Program-made: the position numbers and the translations under genes
The notes under the pieces: model-generated
The model's database searches: none
What the model was told of the DNA's origin: nothing
The model's input: only the letters and a program-made list of their open reading frames with translations
Shown here: positions 47,390 through 59,345 of the stretch, in pieces
Position numbering within the stretch: position 1 is the stretch's first letter
Layout of the letters: every line of letters begins with the position of its first letter
NCBI GenBank assembly: GCA_013368445.1
Contig: JAACJO010000012.1
Span: 62,001-126,000 of the forward strand
Source: Leucocoprinus leucothites
Taxonomy: Eukaryota; Basidiomycota; Agaricomycetes; Agaricales; Agaricaceae
DNA: 64,000 nt
Direction of reading: 5' to 3'

Positions 47390-50060
47390 TTACAACTTGC
47401 CAAAAATCGTCTTGCCGTCGATGACAGTTGCGACAACTTTGGTTTCAAGAATTGTATCCGCGGGGGCAGACATAATGTCTTGGGAAAGTACGGTGAAATC
47501 AGCACGCTTGCCAACTTCGATAGAACCAAGAATATCTTCGGTGAAAGATGCATAGGCAGGGTCGATGGTCATGCCTGTGATTAAAATATGAAAAAGATAT
47601 TCTTACTTCATTCTTGACTGTGCACTCACCCCGCAATGCTTCGATGCGCGTAAGACGCTGTTCAGGGAACCTGTAATCGAGATTGTTGGTTCGATACTTT
47701 CAGAACACTGAACGACCATAATCAGCTTACCATCCCTCTGGCCCATGAGGTGATTTCCCATCCGGCGAGACGCGAGCGACTGCTGCATAAAACGCGGACA
47801 GTGGGTTCATAGACTCGACAGGAAAGTCCGAGCCGAGAGTAATCCTAGCCCCGCTGTCAACCACAGACCGGAAAGCATACAGGAGCTTCACTCGTTCCGG
47901 GCCCTGTGTAAACCCGCGTGAGCCCAAATAGATCAATAAACCAATGAGAGGGAATGATACGCTTACCAAGCGATCTTCGGCATACCACATGTCACTAATG
48001 CTATATCAACAGGATCGGTAAAATTTCAGCAAAGAAGGGCATGACATCTCCAGTAAACCACGCACGCGTGAGTTGGTTGGACGCTGGCAATGACTTGAGA
48101 GTCGTATTAGATGGAGTGACGTATTTTATGACATGTTGTTAAATTCACCTCCAAGCTTTCCGAGTCGCTTCATGTCAGCCCTGGTCATCATTTGCGCATG
48201 TTCGAGACGAGGACGGAGCGCCGTAACATTGGCACCCTTCAAAGAAGCTTCAAAGGCATCGAGCACGATGCCATTAGCCCGATCACCGATGGCATGAACA
48301 TTCTAATGTCATAGATAAAATAGACTCGCCACGTTTGTGAGAGTGAAATACGTACGACCTGCCAGCCATCTCTTAAATACTTTGGTATGACATCAAACAA
48401 GATCTCAGGATCAAGGCGCATGAAACCAGATGTTTCTGGGTTGTCATGGTAAGGTTCATAAAGCTATCACAAGTGGTCAGTCTATGAGAGACTGAAACAG
48501 AGAACTGGACGAACCGCAGCACCTCCAGTGCGAAGGGCACCATCAGCGAAGATCTTGACGCTGCGGGCGGTAAGCCTATAGTCATCTTTGCCAATGATGA
48601 TCTGGGTAGTGTTGCCCCAGTAGGGCTGGTGTTCGTTGAAGTATGTCATACCATAGACCCTAATCTAGATTTCGGTGATCAGTGGCATCCAGTCTAAATC
48701 TGAGTGGATCATAATTACGGACAGGTAAAATACCATTCTCTGCTTGCCTGCACAAAGGAATCAATCTATCATTAATCTATTCCCAAACAAGGACTCTCAC
48801 TTTTTGAAAAATGCCAGGGACATGGGATCGAGACCAGCGTCATGGATGGACGTCAGCCCCCTAGCATGAGCGTGATCAACCGCGAGTTTGAACCTCCGGC
48901 GCAAATCGTCCTCGGTCAACTCGGGCTGCTTGATGAGATCTTGTGCATTATCAAGGAAGACGCCTGGAGAAAACCAAAATTAGTAGGCATAGTGGATTCA
49001 AGAATAAATCTGAGTAAGGAGGACCTGTCGGTTCGCCATCTTCGCCTCGAATGATGATGCCACCTTCAACGGAATCGGGAAAGGGGGAGCTGAGCCTCAT
49101 AGCTTCTGCAGAGACCCAGAGAGCATGGCAATCCTTACTCTGCAGCACAACCGGCCGCCCGCGAATGACGGGGTCTGCATCAAGCTCCGCCTGTGGTAAC
49201 GTTCATCAATTAATTCCAGGTAGTAATACGAACATGGCTCACCCCAGATGGCCAATTGGAAGAAGGCCAGATTGTATGATCCCAGCCACCTCCACGGATC
49301 CATTTGGTCTTGTCATTTAAGACCTCGGGGTTGTTGAGAATGAATTCTCTGACACGAAGCACAGTCTCTGTTCATGGTCAGATTTCTGCATGACAGGAAT
49401 TCGGAGCCACATGCCTGGGATATTTGGAGTTCCCTCGAGAGGAAGTTCCTGGCTGGCACCATACTCAAGAATATGGGCATGCGAGTCTAATATCGATGGG
49501 TATATTCAAGATTTGTATGACTGGTACCACGCGATTAACGGAACTTACCGGTAATTCCGGGGACGACCACTGCCCCCGGTGGTAAGTACTGAACCGAGAG
49601 GACGGGTTTGGTGAGAAACCGGGTTATGGTGGACTGATTGGGAGAGGCTCCCCAGCGTTCGTTGACTTCCACTGTTGGGAAAGGGTCAAGCTGGGTGAGA
49701 TAACTTGGCGAGCAGCCCAGTTTCGGGCGAAAACATACAAAGGGAGCCGGTGTCCAGGATATGGGGACCTTGAACCACAACACACTGAACTTTGGAGTTA
49801 TGTTCATCGACCGTGTAAATGCGCTTGCCGTCTTGAGAGCAAATAGCATAAGGACCAGACCCTTGGGTAGAGGAACGGATGGCAGCCCAGACGGCTCCAA
49901 GAAGAGTAAATACAAATAAGGCGTTGAATTTCTTAGTAAATGCCCTGGGTGTTTTGGCCGCAGAAGAGTGAACACCATTGGATTTTTCCGGTTGTTTCGC
50001 AAAACCATTGGAATGACCATTGGTTTTATCATCGGCGTCGGATACCTTAGGAGGTGGCAT
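47390..50060 (-). CDS. Membrane-anchored amidohydrolase, YtcJ/Amidohydro_3 family
   Basis: The protein begins MPPPKVSDADDKTNGHS with a polar, disordered start and then one membrane helix (ALFVFTLLGAVWAAI, about 49870-49920). It is likely an ER or vacuolar type II protein with a luminal TIM-barrel hydrolase. The barrel blocks include RIYTVDE, and a metal-binding D-S-H-A-H near 49480. Further on are SVKIFADGALRTGGAAL-like text near 48540-48590 and HAIGDRANGI (about 48260-48300). LRPRLEHAQ follows near 48210, then LGSDFPVESMNPL (about 47805-47845), and the C-terminal VGKRADFTVLSQD. Several introns of about 50-60 nt occur. The stop is TAA at 47390-47392. The substrate is unknown; family members act on amides or formamides. 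It is head-to-head with HRD1. Confidence 0.85.
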
Positions 50061-50472
50061 GATCGTGGTGAGCGGTAAAGAGGTTATGCAGCTTCGACAC
50101 AGCAAGGATTCGTTCAAGCACAGCTTCGCAGTGCAAAAGCCAAGAGAGGCGCTAGCAAATAGTGCAACTAGGCCGGGGAAGAAAATCAGACCTATAGGCG
50201 TGGTCCTCGATCTTCAAAGGAAAATCTCGGATTTTTGGGGAAATTTTGAAGCATATGTGAACTTTTATATACGAACCAAAGGAAGGCGCTTAAACATGAG
50301 CAGGCGGCGCTTAAAAGAAATCGGACGCCGGTGAACGGGGACACGTCATTGGACCCTATTTTTGGATATTGACACCACACGGCCTCGGGCGCCTGAAGCT
50401 TGAGTTCAGGCTTGTCAGATTCCTCAACGTTGCAACCCTCATCCGTGTGTCATACAACTCAGCTGGTTCGAA
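50061..50472. promoter_or_regulatory. Bidirectional promoter of amidohydrolase and HRD1, with a UPRE/CCAAT-like element
   Basis: 412 bp separate the divergent start codons. At about 50340-50352 the minus strand reads CCAATGACGTGTC, an inverted CCAAT box fused to a TGACGTGT core that resembles unfolded-protein-response and CRE elements. It lies about 120 bp upstream of HRD1, a known UPR target in other fungi. The functional link is inference. Confidence 0.45.
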
Positions 50473-53085
50473 ATGCCACCTGTGGACGCTGTTCTGCGTC
50501 AGAGAACACATGCACTCTTCCGCTCCCTTGCTTCCCATCGCATCCAGCTTTACTCTCTCGTTTCCATCGTCGCTGTCTCTGCAGTAGTCCTCAATACACT
50601 GCGCAACTACAGCAACTTCTACTCAGTAGCAATCTATCTCTCTAAGAGTGGTCGTAGTGTTTTGGTACGTTATATCTCTCGACGTCTCAAATCCGTGCAC
50701 TGACTCATGAAACGAAGATCTTGGCCAACTTCGCAGTGCTGTTGGCATTGTTCTGTGGACATGTCGTGCAGTGTATCTTCTTTGGCTCTCTCCGCCCCAA
50801 CGAGGTTGAGGTGCGTCTCGTGCTTCTCTTCGGCTATCCTCACATGTTCCTTATTCTGGGTTCATTCACTAGCGCCTTTATGATCGACTGTGGTTCTTCA
50901 TCACCGAGTCTTTGCTCGCCTTCACAATATTTAGGGATGAATTCGACATACCCTTTGTCTTCATGTTCGGCTTTCTGCTGTTTGTCAAATCGTTTCATTG
51001 GCTTGCAGCTGATCGTATTGAATGGGTTCGCACTGGCGACTTGTCTTGTTATTTGAACTGTAGACTCATGCCCTTAAACAGATGGACCAGCAGCCCTATC
51101 CCGGTCCCTCCGCATTATTCCATCTCCGGATGACGTCGCTTTTCATGATTTTATGGCTTACCGACTTCATCATGTTCGTGGTTGCTATTGACCACACTAT
51201 CACATATGGTGTTGGTGGCATGGTCCTATTTGCTAGCGAGGTTGGCCTTCCCTTTTTGAATTCCACCATATTGCTGACTATACTCTAGTATGGGATTTTG
51301 ATGGCCAGTATTATGAATATCATCCTCAAATATCTTCTCTCTGCCTATGATCTGAGGCGGGCCGGTCGCCGCGGTGGAGAAAACGCACCTCCTTGGGAGA
51401 ATAAGTCTATGTGGATCTTCTATATTGAACTTACAACTGGTACGTGTGCTTTTCACGCAGTGAAGCTCAACGTAACATCATATTTTCCAGACTTCCTCAA
51501 ACTCACCACCTATCTCGTTTTCTTTACGATCATCATCACCTTCTACGGCCTTCCGCTCAATTTAATCCGGGATGTCTACATCACTGCGCGCTCCTTCATC
51601 ACTCGTTTGCGTGCGTTACACCGTTATCAGACGGCCACGCGCAACATGGACCAACGTTATCCCAATGCCACTGAAGCGGAATTGGCGGCGACATCGGATC
51701 GTACCTGTATTATTTGCCGTGAAGAAATGATCTTGCCTGATCAAAATCAGGCCCCTGCAAATGACGGGCCAAATGTAACGCCCAAGAAGCTACCTTGTGG
51801 TCATATATTCCACTTCTACTGTCTTCGCTCTTGGCTTGAAAGGCAACAAAGCTGCCCAACTTGGTAAGGACCTTCGCATGCTGAACTTTAATGCGGAACT
51901 AACCTATACGGTTCACCAAGCCGACAAACGGTTCTTGAAACAAACACGAACCAGGCGCCTGTCAATGGCCCTGCAGCCGCCGTACCACGGCAAGGAAATA
52001 ATCCAGAAGGCGTGCAGCCTAGAAACAATAACCCCCCCATGAACAATCCCATAGGTAATCCCCTAGGTCTTCTTGGGCGCATCCTTGCCCCACCTGGCCA
52101 ACCTGGCCAGGCCGCCAATCGTAATCCGTTGGCACCAGCTAGGGCGACACAAAACCAAGGTGCCCCCGGTCACCACAATCCTATCGTGATTGAGTACCAT
52201 ATTCGATATCAGGAACCTCCTGCGCCCAGCGTTGCAGGTACAAGACAGAATAATGTACAGAATACTCCCGCAACGTTACAACCTATTCAGCCATTGGACG
52301 GATTCGTCGGACCAAACGGAGAATGGCAGCACTGGCCTCATCGCCACAACGCCGAAAATGCAAACCCCAATCTCCCAGATCAAGCTACGGCGGAAACAAG
52401 ATCACAGGAAGCATCCCGTGATACTTCGCCTTCAGCAGAACAAATCAATGGAGTGGATCCTAAAAACAGTGAAACTCCAAGAACGGCCGCCGCACTCGCT
52501 GCACTACAACGCCTTGGTTCGAAATCTTCTCCTTCCCCAATCAATGACAAGTCGGAATCCGCAGACAACGGGCAAGGCAGCGGATCCACAGAAACACACG
52601 CGAAGGTCCCATCAACCTCTAGGTCAACCACGCCCTTTATGGCCCCACGACTAATTCCGCTTTTCGACCTTTCTGCTCCGCATTTACACCCATCACCCAT
52701 GAACTCAAACTCGGCACCAACTTACATTCAATCCCCGTTCACCCCCTCTTCCCAAAGTGATTGGTTGTCCCAGCTACCACATATCACGGATGCTCAGTTA
52801 GCGCTAATGGACAATTTGACACGGGAAGCTATTGACGAGCGCCTCCGGATCTTGGAAAGTGTGTCAGGGACGGTACATAGATGTGTCGAGAATTTACTAC
52901 GGGTTCGAAGCGCCCTGCCTATTGAAGAGGCTTTGAATGAAGGTTTCCAACCACCTTTGACGCGTTCACACAATCAATCTGCTGCAAGCGTGCCCAGCGC
53001 TAGTACCAGCCACGAAGGTGTCGGCATTGACACTCGGGACAAGGGCAAAGGTGTTGATCGTGGAACTGAAACTCAGCCAGCTTAG
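50473..53085 (+). CDS. HRD1: Hrd1/synoviolin ERAD E3 ubiquitin ligase
   Basis: Hrd1 forms the retrotranslocation channel and ubiquitin ligase for misfolded ER proteins. The protein starts MPPVDAVLRQRTHALFRSL, and has multiple membrane helices including LANFAVLLALFCGHVVQ, RDEFDIPFVFMFGFLLFVKSFHW and YGILMASIMNIILKY. The conserved block LSAYDLRRA is followed by a membrane-proximal region. The RING-H2 domain follows: C-I-I-C at about 51704-51715, CGHIFHFYCLRSW at about 51797-51835, and CPTC, whose last Cys is split by the intron 51864-51920. The C-terminal half is P/N/Q/S-rich. It ends with an LTREAIDERLRILES helix, typical of fungal Hrd1. The stop is TAG at 53083-53085. All zinc ligands are present. 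Confidence 0.92.
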
Positions 53086-53240
53086 GATATATCAATCTGG
53101 AGTAGATTACTGATGACCGAGCGACTAGGTCAGAGGGTTTACCCAGAAACGCTGGTATACTTTCTTAGTTGACTAGCCCGTATAAAGATATCTACGTAGT
53201 AAAAAAAAACATGATCTGTCGATCCCATTCACTCGACCAT

Positions 53241-54192
53241 TTAGGGCACAGGCTGAGATGAAGAAGCGGCCGCTAAAAGCGCCAGAGCTCGCTGCTTGAG
53301 CACATCTGGCCGAACGACGGATTTATCGACCTGAGTATAGAAAGATTTGAATAACTGGCCTAAAGACGGTTGCTTTGTCGAGGTCGAGAGCGAGGCAATT
53401 ATTTGTTTCAAAACCTCGTCAATCTTAGAATCAGACATGGCCGGGGGAAGTAAATTCTGGAGTATCAATGCTTCCTGTCGCTCCTTAATTGCCAGTTCGG
53501 GGCGTTTGGCCTTGTCATATTGTGAGGCAGCATCATGCTTGTGGGGAAATGGGCGTGAGGCCAGCAAAAACAGTGATGATTTTTTTATCGCACTATGCTC
53601 AGCCTGATAGTATCCCCGGAATCCATAAGAGCTTACTTACGCGTCTGGCGATCCCTTTCGCTATGAATAAGCGCTAGACGAACAGTGTGAGACAGGCGTT
53701 CAAGGACCCAAACATCCAGAAAGGTCACTCACAACGGCTGAGGCATTAATCTGACCCTCCTTGTGGACCTTGTCTGCAGCCTGGACGTCCGCTAGAACAG
53801 ACTGAGCCAGGCGTCTAAGTAATTCTTCTCGTGTACGCGAATATTAAGTAGTTACACGAAGGGTACTTGCTGTTAGGGAGTCCCTGGCCTATGACACGCA
53901 GGTCAAGAAATGAGCACCACAGATTATATGCTGAGCCTGCGGTCTCCGTTTACCTTCAATGCCGCCTTGATATGAGACATTAAACGCGTCCGCAGCTCTA
54001 AAAGGTAACATTATAGTGGAGATGATGTTTTCGGGTTTCAGCTATAGAGAAAGCCCGGAAATCCCTGGTGAAAGGGCTACGGACCGCCCGAGACTTACCT
54101 TGAGAGTCATCAGCAGAGCGAGTCGCAAATCTGCGAGCCCGCCGAAATGCAACATTTCGAGTTGGAATAACGAAACGCAATACCCCATACAT
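53241..54192 (-). CDS. AIM41: AIM41-like mitochondrial GatB/YqeY domain protein
   Basis: The GatB/YqeY domain resembles the tail domain of the amidotransferase GatB; Aim41 is mitochondrial, but its role is unclear. The N-terminus MYGVLRFVIPTRNVAFRRARRF is a clear presequence, rich in Arg and lacking acidic residues. After an intron the domain starts ELRTRLMSHIKAALK. A further exon gives ARDSLTASTLR, joined to SVLADVQAADK by an intron ending at a CTCAG acceptor. KEGQINASAV, DAASQYDKAKRPELAIKERQ and LQNLLPPAMSD follow. The stop is TAA at 53241-53243. The exon and splice choices restore the conserved T-L-R-S-V-L-A-D-V block. It is head-to-head with the queuosine-salvage gene. Confidence 0.85.
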
Positions 54193-54540
54193 CAGATTCA
54201 GCGGATATAGCGAGAGATATGTGGGCAGTGAATGCGAGGAAGGTCAAAAGCTATAAACGCCCAGAGTTTGAGCTAAAATGGATACAGGGCTCCAACTTGG
54301 TTGTGTGATGTGATGTTATTTATGTAACTTGGCACTAGATTAGATATGATTGTTGAGCTAAAGCACTGACTCATGATCAACCGCCTCGCTGACCATTAGA
54401 GCTCAACTCCAGTTCCGAGGTACTTACGGGGTGAGCCTATTTTCCTGACTTGAACTCGTCGCTTAGATGGTATTTTTTACAGGAGAAGCATAATTACGCC
54501 TTCCACTCCTTGTAATCCAGATTGTACCGATTTGACAGAG
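54193..54540. promoter_or_regulatory. Shared promoter of AIM41 and the queuosine-salvage gene
   Basis: 348 bp separate the divergent start codons. No gene or named element is seen. The role is inferred from position. Confidence 0.4.
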
Positions 54541-56289
54541 ATGGTCTCGAAACCACCCTTTCCGACCTCGGGCCATTACCTTACAGCCATCAGAGAGTCT
54601 ACACGAGAGCTACGTACTCGCGCAAACATCAAGGTATGTCGCCCTATTTAGACTAAATGTTTGTTGCCCCTCTGCGACGTGCAATTCGCTGTTTCCCCAA
54701 ACCACTGGCACTCTTCTCCGATAGTCCAGCTCAGCATGACATGGTAGAGCTGAGCTTATGTCTCATAACATTTCCGACCTTCAAACTCAGGAGTGATTGA
54801 AGCCTGAGGAAACGTTGTGCTGTTGTTCTACAGCACACACTCTGGTACACGCATTAAGACGTCATCAATTCATCCGCTGATCGACGCGAACGGGTACCAT
54901 TCTTTCATGTCATTATGCTTTATCTATCATCCGTCCTTGTCGCTCGCGCCTAGCAGTTGTTCTGAGACTAATCATCTACATTTCCCTTGGTCATAGATCA
55001 CCGTAGATGCTATTGAACGTCTTTTACGTTCTGCCGCATTTACATCCTCGTTCCAACGCGTCTCAGCCGTCCATGGTCTCAACCTTCCGCTGAAATTTGA
55101 TTCCCATCTTGAGGAACTGAACTTAATTTCCGTCCTTTCACTCCTCAATTTTGCATCCGGCTATCGAGTTTCCCTTCACCAGCAACTTGGCAGGGGAGCA
55201 TGGGATACAATACGAGCTTTCGTGTTCTCCCTATACATTACCTCGTCTTCTGGAGAGAACCTGCTCTCCTCCCGTGGCATGCAGGCTATTAACATGACGA
55301 AGGTGGCGGAACTCATTGGTGTCAGCCTGCACACTGAGAGACCTCATGAAAACCTTCCCGGTGTTGTGGTTGGGGAACTTGGTGGACCATTGTATGACCT
55401 GGTCAAGCAGGTCACAGAAGTCATGAATCAAACTGGAGCGATTCTCGTCTCCGGTGGCTACCCGAACCTCGGCAGTTTTATTCTGGAAGCATTGAAAGAA
55501 GGGGGTAGATCTACGAACCAAGATTCAGGTGCTTTAGAAGTAGTGCTCGAACGTGTGAGTAGCTCGTTCAAGTTGGATGGTCGGAAATACCCAATGGCCC
55601 GGCTGACATTGCATGCTACAGCTTGTGAAAGCATTCCCTGCCTTCCAAGATATGGCCATAGTAGACGGGCAGCGTAAGCCGGTTCTGGATGTCATCATGT
55701 AGATCGTAGGACTCAATATCTTTTTTTTATTACAGCGGTTTATTGCTTCAAAAAAGCACTTTTTCTCATCCATGCCATCAAAGTCCGTTTCGGCACCATT
55801 TCACCGCTTCCGTTCCCGATACCCTCGACAAAGGACAACCCAGTTTTCACAGACAACGTTATACCATCGATGCTGATACATCTGGGGGTTCTCGATTTAT
55901 CACAGGCGCCCGGCTTAAGTGGTTTATTCCCGAGCGCCAATTCTGAGCAATCTTTGCGGGATCTGCTTGGTCCAGCCCCTGAGGTGAAATCTAATCCAAA
56001 GATACAGCCGCGCCAAGCTAGCACAAAGGCGCCAAAGGAAGGACCTGTCCTCTCAAATGACCAAGCATTTAAATTACGGGCGGCTGCAATAGACGCATGT
56101 GAAATGATCGTTTCTCATGCACGTTCACTCGGCGCTTCTAGCCCAGAACCTCTTGAGCAGGGCTCCACCGCTTGGATTCGCGAGATAACGCTGCCAGAAT
56201 TAGACATGTGGCTTTGGTCCGTGGCCAAGGACAGGTCAGACTACAGAGCGCTGGAGAGGTTTGCGCAACGAGATACCGTGTTTTATTGA
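54541..56289 (+). CDS. QNG1: Queuosine-salvage (Q_salvage/DUF2419, Qng1-like) protein
   Basis: Qng1 family enzymes release queuine from queuosine nucleotides so that eukaryotes can reuse it for tRNA modification. The protein starts MVSKPPFPTSGHYL. After a 363-nt intron (54634-54996) it continues with VDAIERLLRS and VLSLLNFASGYR, then GRGAWDTIRAF. LVKAFPAFQDMAIVDGQ, VYCFKKALFLIHAI, DNVIPSMLIHLGVL, LRAAAIDACEMIV and LPELDMWLWSVAKD follow. The last exons match the C-terminal half of human QNG1 in motif order: F-P-x-[FY]-[RQ]-D, then a P-x-x-L-x-H-L-G block, and L-D-x-[YW]-L-W. In place of the human L-N-F-x-F-W-S motif there is L-N-F-A-S-G-Y-R, so it may be a distinct fungal subfamily. Catalytic activity is inferred. 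The stop is at 56287-56289. Confidence 0.78.
54634..54996 (+). other. Unusually long intron (363 nt) in the queuosine-salvage gene
   Basis: The donor GTATGT follows A-N-I-K, and the acceptor CATAG precedes I-T-V-D-A. It is about seven times longer than other introns in this window. It contains an exact 8-bp hairpin stem, AGCTCAGC and GCTGAGCT (about 54728-54757), and could harbour a small RNA, but I cannot assign boxes to a snoRNA class. Confidence 0.55.
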
Positions 56290-56482
56290 TTGTTATTGTA
56301 GAGTACACAAAAAAAGACGTTTCAAGTTTATATGAAGAATTACAGATCATGAAAGAAATCCAAATGCCGTAGATGTACATCCAGTCTATCGAAAGCGGGG
56401 TGAATAAATAAGTGCTATACGTTTGGTCATTTGCAATTCTGAAATACGAGAATACTCTTGGCTGCACATAACATCTAAAGCC

Positions 56483-59345
56483 TTAGGTGCAATCACTGTC
56501 GCTTGCATTACTATCGCTCTCATCGTTTCCCCAAACAGCGAAGGCACGATGTTGGTCTTGTGACCTTGAGCCTGACCGAGCTCGGGCTCTACTAGGCAAA
56601 AGCGTGGCAGCAGTAGGCGTCCGGGCGAGCTCCTCTACGTCGCGATCGGGTATGCGACTTTTGCCACTTGAAGGTCGATTAGAATAAATATCATCCTTTG
56701 CTCCATAGTGTGCAACGTGGAGAAGACCAGAATCACTCTGCAAGGGCACTTCGAAACCGACATGTCGTGGTGAAATCATATTCGGTTGTTGGGGGTTAGG
56801 TAGTGGGTTTCTGCTCGCGGACACTCTTGAGCGAGAGCGAGATTTAGATTTACGGCGATGTTCCCTTTTAAGGCTCGTAACAACGTGATCCGGATGTCGA
56901 GATTCGCGGGCCTTATCAGTAGCAACAGCCTGCTCTTGAGGAGTTAAGGTATTGACAGCAGGCGGAGTTACTTTGTCAGCTTCTGGGGACGAATCATCGA
57001 TGTCGAAGTGATCATCTTCCTCATCGGACACTTCATCCTCCTCTTCATCAATACTCTCGTCAACCTTTGGATACAAAGCCTTGTCGAGTCCACCATTGAT
57101 GGCTTGTTCGCGCATGCGGCGCTTCTCAGGTTTGGGGTTTTCTTCTACCACAACGAATGACTTCTGGCGTTCACGCTCGTTCCACTTCAAAGTCCGGGAG
57201 ATGGCATGGAACCAATCTGTGGACTGGTTGTCCGCACAAACGGTTGGGAATGGGTACTTTGATGCAGTCACTTTAATATGATCTCCCTCTAATGGCGAGG
57301 CATCAGCACAATGAAGTGAGGTTAGTGAAGAAAAGGCTCACGCTTCAGCTCGACTCGCCCACGTCCGTCAAACGACGCCCATGCTGTGCTTCGTGAATTG
57401 TAAGGGACACATATACGGAGCTCCATACTGTCAGGAAGCAGCATGGGCCTGAAAGATAACGTATGAGGGCAGATGGGAGTAATTAGAATAGCAGGAATCT
57501 CGGGATGAACGAGGGAACCTCCCGCAGAAAGCTTAAGCAGAAGTCAGTATGTTGGAAAACATGATCAAGTAATGAGTGAAGCGCACAGAGTAAGCTGTGG
57601 ACCCTGTTGGAGTTGAAATCGTCAAACCGTCTGCTTGAACGGTTGTCATATGGTGATCATCACCTGCCCGAATGTTAACGAAAGTCATGAGATGTCTCGA
57701 GCAGGACTTACCGAAAAGCTCAAGGAGGCTAACATAAGGGCTGGGCCCTCTGTCGACCACAAGATCGTTCAACACCTCAAATTGCTCAACAGGCCTGGTG
57801 GTGAAACACATAATCTCCTTGTCCCTGGGAGGCTTTCCTTCGGGGGTTGTGTGGATCATCGACCAACCACCTTCGACGGCTTCCCAACCGCCTTGTTCCA
57901 GATTTTTCATCAAGATCTCTCCAGTCTCCCCGCGCTTTACTGCTTTACGCCCTTTGCTTTCCTCATTTACAACCGCTCTGTACACAGTGCAGGTAAAACG
58001 CATTCGAAGATTGACGCGGATGCCATTTTCAATAGCGGAGTCCATGACGACCTGATGATCATTGAAATCGAAATTTGTGAGGAAGCCGAGGGATCCGAGG
58101 GCAAAAGGCAGGACAGGAGGCACTATACGCTGAAACAGCCAAGAGGTGAAGAGCACTGTACCATCACCACCAAGCTTAATTTGAATGTGGATATAAGAGA
58201 CCTTGATGAAAACTTTGGGCAAGTCGATTACTCACAGTGACGACGAAATCGAACAAATGTGGACTGTGGCTGCACATGCTACTCGTCCAATACCGAAGTT
58301 GGCCCTCATCGCATGAATCTTCGGTTCCACTGCCACCGTTAGAGGAAGCACCAGGAGATGAACGATTGCTCGATGTTCTGCGCCTTGGGAAAGGATCAAA
58401 TAGTTCTGGATGGTCCCGTTGAATGCCCTCTGCATCGAAGCGCTTTGAGTGTCTGAGTTGGCTATCAACATATCTAATGAGGCATCAAGACATGTTTGGG
58501 TACTAGATACTTTCAGAATGACCTACACGACAAGTCCTCGTTTCGTGGTGGGTCGTCGCTTGAGCATCAAGTATACAGCCAGCTCACGGGTGAGTTTGAT
58601 GAGCCTATTATCGCGAGCTTTCGTTATGATAAGGATGTTCTGTATATTCGATTGTACTCTGGCACGCCCTTCAAATATCAATCACGATTAGTGGGGGCAT
58701 CTCAAAGCGATGTTGCGCCATACCTAGCTGTTTGCTCATTTCGCGAACTCCAACTGCGGTCTCTGCCAGTTGCTTCGTCAAACTCCCAACGAACTCGTCT
58801 TCTTCGGCGTCACTCTCGCCATTAGGTGCTCGATCAGGTTTTGTCTGGCCAAAATTTGATTCTCCGCTAGGGATGTGCGGCTTTATGAAAGTGGAGTGTT
58901 GGAGCGATCTAGCAACGCCTAGGTCGCCTGCATCTACTGATTGACCTGCACCAGACCGGGTCCTCAACCAATCAGTGAGAGAGGCGCCCTTGTCGAGGTG
59001 CGAGTGAACGAAACAGGGAGAGTTAATCGGAGGAGAGTCCATGTGCGGGCGTGATTTGTAGTGGTTGACGGAAGAGGAGTTGTTTGGAACGACAGTTTCG
59101 GAGTTACCCACAATCGGGAGGGTATGAGCGCCGTTTGTATTAATTATCGGAGAGGAAGTGTCGACAATAATGTCAGGTTTCCATTCCGCATTCTGGCGAT
59201 GGTCTATGTGCAATGACGTTGGTCTGCTGCTACGTCGAGAGTTGGTCTGATTAAGCTCGGCGTCCGGACCTGGTGTAGTCGGCGGAGTGGAAAAGACTTC
59301 CTCTCCACTGGGAGAACGAAGATACTGGGAGGCTAGTGTGTGCAT
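56483..59345 (-). CDS. NAD(+) kinase (Utr1/Pos5-like) with long disordered N- and C-terminal extensions
   Basis: NAD kinase phosphorylates NAD to NADP. The catalytic core has the GGDGTVL motif (about 58160-58185), and then [34 protein letters not shown] follows (about 57585-57640), the NAD-binding and catalytic region, with [11 protein letters not shown] in the next exon. The next exon ends with the ERERQKSF segment. The N-terminal 220 residues ([16 protein letters not shown], start 59345) are S/T/P-rich and disordered, then a helical segment R-E-L-A-V-Y-L-M leads into the core. The C-terminal extension (about 56485-57130) is acidic, then has an [11 protein letters not shown] patch. The stop is TAA at 56483-56485. 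Several introns are present. The core is intact. Subcellular site is not obvious, as there is no mitochondrial presequence. Confidence 0.88.

Noticed and set aside
46804..47553. Minus-strand ORF of about 249 codons
   Set aside because: It is open because it runs along a tandem repeat, its residues are repetitive and hydrophobic without domain features, and its right end overlaps the real amidohydrolase exon on the same strand in another frame.
57635..58240. Plus-strand ORF of 201 codons opposite the NAD kinase
   Set aside because: It is antisense to conserved catalytic motifs of NAD kinase and shows no features of its own.
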